From assembly GCF_014655595.1 (NCBI RefSeq), contig NZ_BNBL01000005.1, positions 434,001 to 498,000 of the forward strand: 64,000 nucleotides of DNA. The letters are read 5' to 3'. Origin of the DNA: Streptomyces griseocarneus (GTDB lineage: Bacteria > Actinomycetota > Actinomycetes > Streptomycetales > Streptomycetaceae). Below, in pieces: positions 25,388-33,131 of this stretch (positions are counted from its first letter, which is position 1; each line of letters starts with the position of its first letter). Below the pieces are notes generated by a model that saw only the letters and a list, made by a program, of their open reading frames with translations, did no database searches and was not told the DNA's origin. Position numbers and translations under genes: made by a program.

Positions 25388-26348
25388 ACAGCCCCGCTCC
25401 GTCCCGCGCCCGGGCCTCCAGCAGCGCCGCACGCCGCTCGTCGAAGGCCCGGGCCCGCTCCCCGAGGGCCTCCAGCCACTGCCCCAGCTCGTCCTGGCAC
25501 CGCCGCCCCCGAGAGCCGGCGGCCGGCATGTCGAGTGCCTTGAGCGTACGCAGCAGCGGTGCCGCCACCTCGTCGTGGAACACGCCCACGTGGAAGATCC
25601 CGCCGAGTGCCACGTCCGCCGCCAGCCGCTCGAAGTCGGGGGCGCCGTGCCCGGGCATGCGGAAGGCGCGCAGCGTGCGCGACAGCGCCTCCAGGGCCGG
25701 GCCGGGTTCGATCGACAGGGCGGCGCGGAAGAGGTCGCGGTAGAACACCATGTGGAGGTTCTCGTCCGCGGCGACGCGCGCCATCAGCCCTTCGCAGACG
25801 GGATCGCCGCTGTGCCGGCCGGCATTGCGGTGCGCCACGCGCGTCGCCAGTTCCTGCACCATCACGTACGCCAGCCCGGGCAGGACGCCGCTGTCACCGA
25901 ACCGGAAACCGGTGGACACCTGGCGCATCCGGGCGCGCTCGAGCGCGACGGGGTCGACGGCGCGCGCGGCGTGCAGGTAGGCGCGGAGGGCGGCCGAGTG
26001 CCGGTCCTCCTCGGCCGTCCACCGGTGCAGCCAGGTGCCCCAGGCGCCGTCGGCCGACACCGTTGTGGCGAAGGCGTGGTGATAGCCGGGGAGGTTGTCC
26101 TCGGTGAGCAGGTTGAGCACCAGCGCCCCGCGTACGGGTGCCGCCAGCGCCGACTGCTCCTCGCGCCACTCCTCGCCGCCCAGCGGCCCGTCGAAGTCGC
26201 TCGCCCTGCCCCACGGCACGTACTGATGGGGGAACCACTCCCGGGAAGTGGCCAGATGCCGGTCGAGCAGGTCACCGACCATGGGCTCCAGCACGGTCAG
26301 CCAACGGACGTCGTCCCGGCTTCGGGACTTCTCGGTGTCAAGGGTCAC
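25374..26348 (-). CDS. Soluble acyl-ACP desaturase (diiron)
   Basis: 324 residues from GTG 26348; an earlier GTG at 26396 would place the conserved 18-bp operator inside the gene, so the later start is preferred. Diiron ligands are visible as Glu83 (LTEDNLPGYH), Glu114/His117 (TAEEDRHSA), Glu166 (VMVQELATR) and Glu196/His199 (ADENLHMVFY), the pattern of FA_desaturase_2. Such enzymes insert a cis double bond into acyl-ACP using O2 and ferredoxin in the cytoplasm. With two KS/ACP pairs and a thioester reductase adjacent, it probably acts on a pathway-specific acyl-ACP. A role as AurF-like N-oxygenase cannot be excluded by fold alone. Confidence 0.85.
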   Translation of the reverse strand: MTLDTEKSRSRDDVRWLTVLEPMVGDLLDRHLATSREWFPHQYVPWGRASDFDGPLGGEEWREEQSALAAPVRGALVLNLLTEDNLPGYHHAFATTVSADGAWGTWLHRWTAEEDRHSAALRAYLHAARAVDPVALERARMRQVSTGFRFGDSGVLPGLAYVMVQELATRVAHRNAGRHSGDPVCEGLMARVAADENLHMVFYRDLFRAALSIEPGPALEALSRTLRAFRMPGHGAPDFERLAADVALGGIFHVGVFHDEVAAPLLRTLKALDMPAAGSRGRRCQDELGQWLEALGERARAFDERRAALLEARARDGAGLFRAG

Positions 26349-26391
26349 AGCGACCGAGTATGGGCTGCGGAACGGTGGCGCCGGGTACGGC

Positions 26392-26409
26392 GTCACCCGG
26401 GGGAGTGAC
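26392..26409. promoter_or_regulatory. 18-bp inverted-repeat motif, copy 2 (candidate operator)
   Basis: Identical over 18 bases to the motif at 23763-23780 (GTCAC, 8-nt spacer, GTGAC). It is centred about 52 bp upstream of the desaturase GTG. Two identical copies upstream of three transcription units of one pathway argue for shared regulation. Confidence 0.5.
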
Positions 26410-26570
26410 CCGGTGCGGCCCGGTACATCTCTCGTGGTGTGAGTGCGTGCCGGGCCGCCGTGCGTGCGGCGGACGAGTCGGCCGCTGTCGCGCCCGTGCG
26501 ATCTGAGAGCGTTACGAAAACGGTGGGGCCGTCGTCCGGGTGCTCGTGGGGGTCGTTGGCCGGCACGGTG

Positions 26571-26683
26571 AACTCGTCGACGACATGGAACGAGGCCGCA
26601 TTACCGAGCAGGGCACGTTCGACCGGCTCGTCCGCGCCGGCGGGCTGTTCCAGGAGCTGTACGAACTCAGCCAGGACCGGTGA
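26571..26683 (+). pseudogene. ABC transporter ATPase C-terminal scrap
   Basis: The frame reads ELVDDMERGRITEQGTFDRL, VRAGGLFQELYELSQDR and TGA. This is the end of an exporter-type ABC ATPase, after the H-loop, where (V)LxxGRIxExGTHxxLxxxGGxYxxLxxxQ is conserved. Everything upstream is lost. It may mark a deleted transporter gene next to the biosynthetic block. Confidence 0.6.
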
Positions 26684-26805
26684 CCCGGCGGACCACTGAC
26701 CCGGTAGAGGGCCGAAGGGGACCGGAAAGGGGAGTCCACGACCGTCCGCTGTGCTGTCAAGGCGGGATTTGGCCGATGATCCACACGGGTGAAAAACTCC
26801 TGTTC

Positions 26806-27366
26806 ATGACAAAGGATCAGGTCGGCAGGCTCATCGGTGCCAGCTTCGGGCTCTTCTTCATCCAGGCGAACGCGGGCACCCTGCCGATGGCCGTCGCCGT
26901 TCCGCTGCGCATAGCCGCCATCGCCGCGTTCCTCGGCCTGGTCGTCTTCGGGCGGCGGCGCGGTGGAGGCACCGGGAGCAGCGGTGACGCGACGCCGGGC
27001 GCGAGCTTCGGGCGGCGCTACTGGTACGTGGTGGCGGCCGAAGTGCTCGGGCTCGCGGCCGGGCTGCTGGTGATCAGCAGGGTGCTGCACACCCCGCGCG
27101 CGGCCGTGGGCTGGATCGCCTTCGTGGTCGGCGTGCACTTCTTCGGTCTTGCGGTCGCCTGGGGAAGGCCCGGGCTGCGCGTGCTCGGCGGGTCGATGGC
27201 GGCCTGCGGTGCCGCCGCCCTGGTGCTGGCGGCGTGCGGTGCCTCCGCCGCCGTCATCGGGGTGGTCGCCGGAATCCTTCCCGGCACGCTCCTGCTCGCC
27301 TCGATCTGGTGGTCCGGCCGGACGAGCGCGCCCGCGTCCGCCGCGCCCGAGCGGACCGCGGCCTGA
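26806..27366 (+). CDS. Integral membrane protein, unknown
   Basis: 186 residues from ATG 26806 (an ATG ten codons upstream is also in frame). MTKDQVGRLIGASFGLFFIQ begins the first hydrophobic segment; further spans are LRIAAIAAFLGLVVFG, YVVAAEVLGLAAGLLVI, WIAFVVGVHFFGLAVAW, GGSMAACGAAALVLAAC and VIGVVAGILPGTLLLASIWW. About six transmembrane helices are predicted, with no transporter signature. It resembles small actinobacterial membrane proteins of unknown function. Not clearly part of the biosynthetic or signalling loci. Confidence 0.7.
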   Translation: MTKDQVGRLIGASFGLFFIQANAGTLPMAVAVPLRIAAIAAFLGLVVFGRRRGGGTGSSGDATPGASFGRRYWYVVAAEVLGLAAGLLVISRVLHTPRAAVGWIAFVVGVHFFGLAVAWGRPGLRVLGGSMAACGAAALVLAACGASAAVIGVVAGILPGTLLLASIWWSGRTSAPASAAPERTAA

Positions 27367-27951
27367 AGCTCGGCCGACGATGTCCAGGGCCTCCCCGCCG
27401 AAGCCCTCGTCGGTCAGCCGCTGCGGGGTGTTCGGCACGCCCCGGCGGATCGCCAGGCCCGGGGTGTCCGGATACGCCGGAGCCGGTGCACGAACCGGCA
27501 AGTACCGTGCACTGAGGGTCGAGGACCTGTCGGCACCCCTCGCGTCATCCTCGTGCCACACGAGTTCGACGAGGTCTCGACGAGGGAGGAAACGCATGAT
27601 GCGCATGGCGAAGGCCCTGGCGGTCGCGGGGGCGAGCCTGGCGCCTACGCGTAGTGCCGCGCGAGCGGGGCATGTGATCCTCGCGGTGCCGCTGAAAGTA
27701 CGGCACCGCTCGTGCTCCAGGCGCTTTGGCGGGTGCCGAACAGGGCTGAGGCATGTGCCCCCTCCCTGCGGCGCACCACTGCCGTGGCCGTTGCCGTCGT
27801 CTTCGCTGGGAGGCAGCGTGCCAGGAGGCAGGGCGCCGCGAGTGACTGCCACGGCGGTGAGTGCTGCCGGGACCACGACGGCCCGGGATCCGCGCTGTCG
27901 GATGGGTCATTTTCGGCCGAAGAACGGTCGCCGGGCTGGTTCGCGCGGGCG
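27367..27951. other. Gene-poor stretch with a possible truncated secreted-protein start
   Basis: About 585 bases without a convincing gene. At 27597 an ATG follows a good GAGGGAGGAAACGC leader, and the first residues (MMRMAKALAVAGASLAP) look like a signal peptide, but the frame turns to Arg/Pro-rich noise. On the minus strand GVPNTPQRLTDEGFGGEALD looks like a protein scrap. Both suggest decayed genes. Confidence 0.35.
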
Positions 27952-28512
27952 GTGAGCGATCATGGTGCCGAAAAGTCGGCTGGTGGGGCCGTCCGGAGCC
28001 GTGAAAGGGCGGAAAAACTGGTGGCGGCAGATCCGTTGGATGCGGCGTGGAGGATTCAGACGGCTCTGGCGGACTGGACGGGCAAGGCCGACACCAAGGC
28101 GTCGATCGCGCTCAGCCTGCAGTCGGCCGTGCTGGCACTGATCGGGGTGCTGACCGGAGCCGGCCATGGATTCCGCCGGGGGCCGGTCCTGGCGCAGGTG
28201 TTGGGGTGGGCGGGTGTGCTGACGCTCCTGGCGGGTGCCTGCCTCGCGGCAGCGGCGGTGTCACCCAACCTGCGGTCCGAACGGCGAGGGCAGGAACCCG
28301 ACGAGGACTACCTGTTCTTCGGCCACCTGCGGCACTTCGAGCCCGAGCAGTTGGAGAGCGCGCTGCGTGAGAGAGATCTACTGGCCGCGCTGTCGCGGCA
28401 GCTGGTGGTCATGAGTGAGATCGCCTGGGCCAAGCACCGCCGGGTGCAGTGGTCGTTCGCGGCGGCGGTGACGGGCTCGGGTGCGCTGGGCATCGCGGCC
28501 GTGATCGGTTAG
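27952..28512 (+). CDS. Pycsar-effector-like membrane protein (DUF5706)
   Basis: 186 residues from GTG 27952; the frame is open further upstream but that part is low-quality. WRIQTALADWTGKADTKASI is the conserved start of the DUF5706/Pycsar effector domain (the ADxKA motif just before the first membrane helix). Hydrophobic segments follow: LSLQSAVLALIGVLTGAG, VLGWAGVLTLLAGACLAAAA and a C-terminal FAAAVTGSGALGIAAVIG, with a soluble EDYLFFGHLRHFEPEQLE section between. In Pycsar systems such transmembrane effectors respond to cyclic pyrimidine nucleotides and damage the membrane. Gene order with a Crp-type sensor and a cyclase-like protein supports a nucleotide-signalling role, but activation is not shown. 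Confidence 0.7.
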   Translation: MSDHGAEKSAGGAVRSRERAEKLVAADPLDAAWRIQTALADWTGKADTKASIALSLQSAVLALIGVLTGAGHGFRRGPVLAQVLGWAGVLTLLAGACLAAAAVSPNLRSERRGQEPDEDYLFFGHLRHFEPEQLESALRERDLLAALSRQLVVMSEIAWAKHRRVQWSFAAAVTGSGALGIAAVIG

Positions 28513-28576
28513 CAGCCGCCGCGGACGGGGGCGCCCGGACGGGGAGCGCGGGCGGGGAAGTGCGGACGGGGGATTC

Positions 28577-29233
28577 ATGAACTTTCGCGGCGTGGTGCCC
28601 GAAGAGGCCTGGGCGGATCTTGTGCGCCGCGGCCAACGGCGCCAGTACCGGCGAGGGTCGGTGTTGTTGAGTCAAGGGGAGACGGCGACCGCCGTCATCG
28701 CTCTCACCGACGGCATCGTCAAGGTCGCGCAGTCGGCCCGGAGCGGGGACCACGTCCCTCTGGCCCTGCGTGGTGCGGGCGAAGTGCTGGGCGAGATGGG
28801 AGCGCTCCTCGACCACCGCAGATCGGCCACGGTGACAGCCGTGACCGCGTGCACCGGGTACGTGCTGCCCGCGCACGCGTTCCGTGGCTACCTTGCCCGG
28901 CACCACCTGGAGGGGGCCGTGTACCGGCTCGCCGTCGAACGCATGCAGGAGAACGAACACCTGCATGCCGCGCTGATCCGGTTGCCGCCCCGAGCGCGTG
29001 TGGCGCGAGTGGTCGGCTACCTGGCAGCCGAAGTCGGCGTCCCGGACGTTGAAGGAGCCGTCAGTGTGCAACTGGGCATGGACCGGGAGGAACTCGCCGT
29101 CATGGCGGCGATGAGCCGTTCCTCGGTGATGGCGGTGCTCCGTGATCTCCACGCCATCGGAGTGCTGACCCTGGGGCGTGGCCGCCTGGTGGTCAATGAC
29201 AGTGCCGCCCTCGCGGAGCTCTCCGAGGGGTAG
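28577..29233 (+). CDS. Crp/Fnr-family transcriptional regulator
   Basis: 218 residues. The cNMP-binding barrel covers about residues 15-125 (RRGSVLLSQGETATAVIALT, GEVLGEMGALLDHRRSATVTA); GEMGALLDHRRSATV aligns with the phosphate-binding cassette (GExxLLxxxxRxAxV). The winged HTH near 165-205 has LGMDREELAVMAAMSRSSVM as recognition region. The long helix between domains is present. It is a soluble DNA-binding protein likely to sense a cyclic nucleotide or related ligand. The downstream palindromes at 29256-29299, just before the cyclase-like gene, are natural candidate targets. It is 64 bp downstream of the DUF5706 gene and could be cotranscribed. Confidence 0.88.
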   Translation: MNFRGVVPEEAWADLVRRGQRRQYRRGSVLLSQGETATAVIALTDGIVKVAQSARSGDHVPLALRGAGEVLGEMGALLDHRRSATVTAVTACTGYVLPAHAFRGYLARHHLEGAVYRLAVERMQENEHLHAALIRLPPRARVARVVGYLAAEVGVPDVEGAVSVQLGMDREELAVMAAMSRSSVMAVLRDLHAIGVLTLGRGRLVVNDSAALAELSEG

Positions 29234-29271
29234 AGCACGGCGCCGGCAGCGCGATGTGGTCCACGTCACCA

Positions 29272-29299
29272 CGGCACCGTCCAGCGCTGGACGGTGCCG
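29272..29299. promoter_or_regulatory. 28-bp perfect palindrome upstream of cyclase-like gene
   Basis: The half-site CGGCACCGTCCAGC is followed without spacer by its exact complement. Immediately upstream, 29256-29272 forms another inverted repeat, GTGGT-CCACGTC-ACCAC. They lie 39 bp after the Crp/Fnr stop and about 80 bp before the cyclase-like ATG. This could be an operator pair for the Crp/Fnr protein, or an unusually compact terminator. Confidence 0.5.
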
Positions 29300-29379
29300 C
29301 CGGCCGTCTGCCGCCACAGTCGCTTGTGACCGCTTCGCCGGCACCTTCCACGAAGAGACACGAAGAGAAGAGACGCCCT

Positions 29380-30180
29380 ATGACTCCGTCCTGGGAGCCG
29401 CTATGGCCCTACCGCGCCGTCCTCGCGGTCGACGCGAGAAGCTTCAGCGCGCACAACAGCACCGGCATGCAGCAGGTCAACGCCGTCATCCAGCAGGTGC
29501 TCGCGCAGGCGCTGTCGGCCGTCGGCCTGAGCGCCAGGTGGGAGCAGCGCGCCTTCCCGCAGCACACCGGGGACGGGTACGTCGCCGGCATGGACCCCGA
29601 GGTGTTGCCCGCTCTGGTCGGGTGCTTCCCCGAGGCGCTCAGCCAGGTCCTCCACGACCACCGGCGGCACAACCCCGGCCGGCCGGCCCTGCAGTTGCGG
29701 GTCAGTATCCACGTCGGCCCGTTGCCCCCCACCGGGCTCGGCGTACCGATGGTGGAAACCCACCGGCTGCTGGACCACGACGCGTTGCGTGACCTGTTGG
29801 CACGCGCCAATCCCGAACTGACCAATACGGCTGTCGTCATCTCGCAGCGCGTCCACGAAGATGTCTTCCGCAGCGGGCTGGCGACGGGCGGAACGCTTCC
29901 CGCGCACTATGCGCGGAGCATCGCCAAGGTCAAGACCTTCGAGCAGCCCGCCTGGCTGCACGTCCCGGGCCTCGACTGGGGCCTGGCGGACCCCGGCATC
30001 TTCGAGACCGCCGATGCCGGCACGTCGCAGGCGCCTTCGCAGCCGTCTTCACGGACACCCGGCGAGCCGCAGGCGCAGGCGCCGTCGCCCGCTCCCGCGG
30101 CGGTGTCCTTCACTCAGCACGGCAACGGAAACGTTCAGGGCCAGCACCAGCACTTCAACGGCTTCGGGGGACTGCGATGA
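29380..30180 (+). CDS. Class III nucleotide-cyclase-like protein with C-terminal N/Q/G-rich motif
   Basis: 266 residues from ATG with GAAGAGAAGAG upstream. The first ~195 residues have the cyclase homology layout: YRAVLAVDARSFSAHN (first metal Asp18), QHTGDGYVAGMDPEVLPALV (Gly-Asp65 hairpin, second metal) and LQLRVSIHVGPLPPTGLGVP (the RxGIHxG strand). The usual downstream V-N-x-A-x-R-L transition-state motif is degenerate (MVETHRLLDHD), so activity is uncertain. A Pro/Ser/Gln linker (210-240) leads to SFTQHGNGNVQGQHQHFNGF at the C-terminus, resembling bacterial amyloid-signalling motifs. The stop overlaps the next ATG (ATGA), coupling it to the NTPase. Likely role: signal generator or regulator in the locus. 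Confidence 0.6.
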   Translation: MTPSWEPLWPYRAVLAVDARSFSAHNSTGMQQVNAVIQQVLAQALSAVGLSARWEQRAFPQHTGDGYVAGMDPEVLPALVGCFPEALSQVLHDHRRHNPGRPALQLRVSIHVGPLPPTGLGVPMVETHRLLDHDALRDLLARANPELTNTAVVISQRVHEDVFRSGLATGGTLPAHYARSIAKVKTFEQPAWLHVPGLDWGLADPGIFETADAGTSQAPSQPSSRTPGEPQAQAPSPAPAAVSFTQHGNGNVQGQHQHFNGFGGLR

Positions 30181-32402
30181 CCGACGACACCTACTTCACC
30201 CGGCCGCCGGGGGAGCCCCACCTGGACGCGAACTCCGGTGCTCGCGCCGACGGCAGTGGCGACGGCAGTGGCGAGGGCAGTGGCGAGGGCCGGGACAGCC
30301 GGCCCGTACCCCGGGAGGAGGAGGCGACGCCATCGCCCAGGCGCTCCTCATGGCCGGGCCGGCCCATCTGGTCACTCGGGGGAGGCCGCCACCCGGCCGA
30401 CTCCACCGACGAGTCCGAACACGAGCAGGGCACGGCCGAAGCGGAGGCCGCCGTACCCCACACCGCGGACGCGGAACCCGGCCACCCGGTCCACCCCGCC
30501 AAGCAGTTCACGCAGGAAGTGGTCCCCGGCGGCCTCGGCTTCCAAGCGGACACCCAGAACTTCTACGGCAACGACTTCGTACGTCCCCAGCCGGTCCCCC
30601 TGACCGACTTGCACGCCTGCGCCGATGACCGCTTCGTCGCACCGCGCGACAGCCGGCGATGGACTCAGGCCCAAGAGCTCCTCGCCCAGGGCGGAGTCGT
30701 CGTCCTGTGCGCGCCCCCCGGAAACGGACGACGGACGGCTGCCCTCCGCCTGCTCGGCACGGCCGCGCCCCTCTCCGTCGGGCCGCTGTTCACGGACCTG
30801 GAACCCGAGTGGTCCAAGCCCGACGTGGCCAAGCTCCCGGCCGCACCGGGTGGCAGGTACCTCCTGGACCTCTCCGAGATGCCCGAGCCTCCCGGCCCGC
30901 GCTTCGGCGAGATGCTGCGGGGGTACGGAGAGACCGGCAAGGGAGCCGATCGGTACCTCGTCGTCCTCGCCACGCCGCAGAGCTGGCAGGGACAGTGGGC
31001 GGAAGCGACACGTCCGTTCACGGTCGTGCTTCCCTCGCCCGACGCGAAGCCGCTGGTCACCCAGGAGCTCCGACGCCGCGGCGCCGCCCACAAGGTCAGC
31101 TGGCTCGAGGGCACGGCCTACGGCGACATCTGGGAGTCCAACCCGCCGGCCCAGGACGCACGCCGCCTGGCCCGCATCGTCCAGGAGGCGACGGAACACG
31201 ACGACAGCGCCATCGTCGACGAATTCCGGGGCTGGCACCACCACATCGGCGACCTCCTCAGCCCGTCGAAACAGGGGCCCGGGGAACCCACACTCGTCGC
31301 CACCCGCGCCATGGTCTGGGCCGGCGCCCTCCTGAACGGCGGCACCAAGCGGTCGGTCGTCCAAGCGGCCGACATGCTGCTGCAAAGCCTGAATCTCTCC
31401 CGCGAACCGTTGGACGTCCTCTCGGACGCGACCTCCAGCCGGCGACTGGAGGCGGCACACCTCGGGTCCCACGGCGATCGCGTGTTCCACGACCGGAACA
31501 AACACGACCTGGCCCCCGCGGTGCTGCGACACCTGTGGGAGGAGTTCCCCACGCAGCGGGACCTGCTGCGCACCTGGGCCGTCGCCGTGGCGGCGGACCA
31601 GAGCCTGCCCGAGGACGACGCGCGCCTCGTCATGGGATCGCTGCTCAACCTGGCCACCGACGTACACGACAACGCCATCATCGACCGTGTCGGAAGGGAC
31701 CTCGCCGGGCGCCGCCGTTCGCTGGCCGTCGAGGTTCTCACCCATGCGGCGCTGGACCCCGAGATCGGGAGGTACGTCAGGAACAGGCTCTACCAATGGA
31801 TGACCGCCGCGAAGCCACCGGCCGAGCTGATCGCTCTGGTCACGGAGATCTGCGGGGGCGAGCTGGCGGTCCACCAGCCGGGCATCGCCATGACCCGCCT
31901 GGCCAGAGCAGCGGCCCATTCCGCGTACCCTTCCCAGCCGATGGCGGAAGCCTTCAGGAAGCTCAGCGAGGTCAACCCGGCCGAAGTGGCCAGGGCGCTC
32001 AGGACCTGGCTGGGGGAGCAGCAGCCCAAACGGCACGCCCTGGTCGCCTTCCTCGCCCTCGCCTCCAGCGACGTGGGGGCACGGCTCCTGCTGGACACGG
32101 CGAGCGAGCACGACGGGCGAGTGCGCTTCGTACGTGCCTGGCAATCGCTGCTCGGCGATGACGACGCGCGGGAGGCCGCGGACGCGGAACTGACCCGGTG
32201 GGGTGTCGCCGCGGAGAAGGGGGACCTTCCGGCCGACGTGCTGACCGACCTCCTGGCAGACGTGTACGAACCCGAGGTGCACCGGAGCAGCTTCAAGCGC
32301 TTCTTCGCGAGGGACGAGGAGTTCCAGCAGACCTTCTGGGGCCGGATCCTCGAGCAGGCGATCATCCGGAACCATGAGCGTCGCAAGGCAGCCGCCGGGT
32401 GA
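30177..32402 (+). CDS. P-loop NTPase with helical C-terminal region, possible effector or sensor
   Basis: 741 residues. The first ~115 are disordered, including an in-frame GDGSGEGSGEG repeat. Around 119-132, GFQADTQNFYGNDFV resembles the N/Q/F motif at the end of the preceding protein. LAQGGVVVLCAPPGNGRRTA at about 171-190 is a P-loop variant (GNGRRT for GxGKS/T), and RYLLDLSEMPEP provides a Walker B-like hhhhD. The remainder is alpha-helical and repeat-like (LVTEICGGELAVHQPGIAMT, VARALRTWLGEQQPKRHAL) without a recognised domain. Layout (motif, NTPase, helical repeats) is that of STAND-type sensor proteins in bacterial conflict systems. Translationally coupled on both sides. Confidence 0.6.
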   Translation: MTDDTYFTRPPGEPHLDANSGARADGSGDGSGEGSGEGRDSRPVPREEEATPSPRRSSWPGRPIWSLGGGRHPADSTDESEHEQGTAEAEAAVPHTADAEPGHPVHPAKQFTQEVVPGGLGFQADTQNFYGNDFVRPQPVPLTDLHACADDRFVAPRDSRRWTQAQELLAQGGVVVLCAPPGNGRRTAALRLLGTAAPLSVGPLFTDLEPEWSKPDVAKLPAAPGGRYLLDLSEMPEPPGPRFGEMLRGYGETGKGADRYLVVLATPQSWQGQWAEATRPFTVVLPSPDAKPLVTQELRRRGAAHKVSWLEGTAYGDIWESNPPAQDARRLARIVQEATEHDDSAIVDEFRGWHHHIGDLLSPSKQGPGEPTLVATRAMVWAGALLNGGTKRSVVQAADMLLQSLNLSREPLDVLSDATSSRRLEAAHLGSHGDRVFHDRNKHDLAPAVLRHLWEEFPTQRDLLRTWAVAVAADQSLPEDDARLVMGSLLNLATDVHDNAIIDRVGRDLAGRRRSLAVEVLTHAALDPEIGRYVRNRLYQWMTAAKPPAELIALVTEICGGELAVHQPGIAMTRLARAAAHSAYPSQPMAEAFRKLSEVNPAEVARALRTWLGEQQPKRHALVAFLALASSDVGARLLLDTASEHDGRVRFVRAWQSLLGDDDAREAADAELTRWGVAAEKGDLPADVLTDLLADVYEPEVHRSSFKRFFARDEEFQQTFWGRILEQAIIRNHERRKAAAG

Positions 32403-33097
32403 TGTCGTACTTCGGGCTGCGGCGGAGCATGCGCCTGCGCATCTCCGCCACCTGGCCCACAGCGCTCTTCGGCATCCACTACAGCGCCAGTGGCGTACTG
32501 CGCTGCCGCCCCGCCCCCGAGCTCCGGGAGCGGGGCCGGGGCGTTGTGCGCTCCGTCGCACGCCAGGCTCTCGAGGACATCGCCCGCCCCATCACCGGCG
32601 AGCACATGCCGTCGGCGCTCGACGGAGCGCAGAACGCCCTGGCCCTCCGGCTGTCCGAATGGGGGCCGGTAACAGAGGGATCCGCGACGGAGATCAGAGC
32701 GCGCATCACACTCCGCCTCGCCCCCGAGGACCGCGCCCGTTCCCAGGCGTACGAGGACGCTCGTCGTGAGCAACAGCTTCTGCATCGACTCGACTCCGAC
32801 CGGATCGGCCACCTGAGGAACGAGATACTCGTCAGCGCCGATGCGGCACGTGCCTGGTGGATCGACCTCCACAGAGACGGCAGCCGCCCCATCTCGTGGG
32901 AGGAGTTCGACACCCACGTGCTGCCGTACGTGGGGAACGCGCAGGACCCCCAGTCCAAGGCCATGCGTACCGCCGTCGTGCTGGCCAAGGTCATGGAGAG
33001 GCTGGACAGCGATCCGGGTCGCCACCAGCAGTTCCGGGCCACGACGCGTGTCGTGCTGCAGCAGATGAACTGGGAGGACCTGGCCGACGAGTTGTGA
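32402..33097 (+). CDS. Hypothetical protein coupled to the NTPase
   Basis: 231 residues from ATG in a TGATG overlap with the NTPase stop (a GTG one codon earlier is possible). Hydrophilic and Arg/Glu-rich, with a possible coiled-coil/helical middle (RARSQAYEDARREQQLLHRL, DSDRIGHLRNEILV) and a C-terminal domain containing WWIDLHRDGSRPISWEEFDT. No membrane segment after the N-terminus, no recognised family. Strict coupling to the upstream gene says it is a working part of the same system. Convergent with the MFS gene, 34 bp away. Confidence 0.65.
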   Translation: MSYFGLRRSMRLRISATWPTALFGIHYSASGVLRCRPAPELRERGRGVVRSVARQALEDIARPITGEHMPSALDGAQNALALRLSEWGPVTEGSATEIRARITLRLAPEDRARSQAYEDARREQQLLHRLDSDRIGHLRNEILVSADAARAWWIDLHRDGSRPISWEEFDTHVLPYVGNAQDPQSKAMRTAVVLAKVMERLDSDPGRHQQFRATTRVVLQQMNWEDLADEL

Positions 33098-33131
33098 AGA
33101 CAACGGCGTCGGGGTGCCGTGGACGCGGAGG

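Noticed and set aside
26348..26396. Longer desaturase start at GTG 26396
   Set aside because: It would place the conserved 18-bp inverted repeat across the start codon; the later GTG leaves the motif in a normal upstream position.
30372..32561. A 729-codon minus-strand open frame opposite the NTPase gene
   Set aside because: It lies antisense to a gene with clear P-loop and coupling signals; its composition is Gly/Arg/Val-rich with no motifs. Long antisense frames are expected in high-GC DNA.
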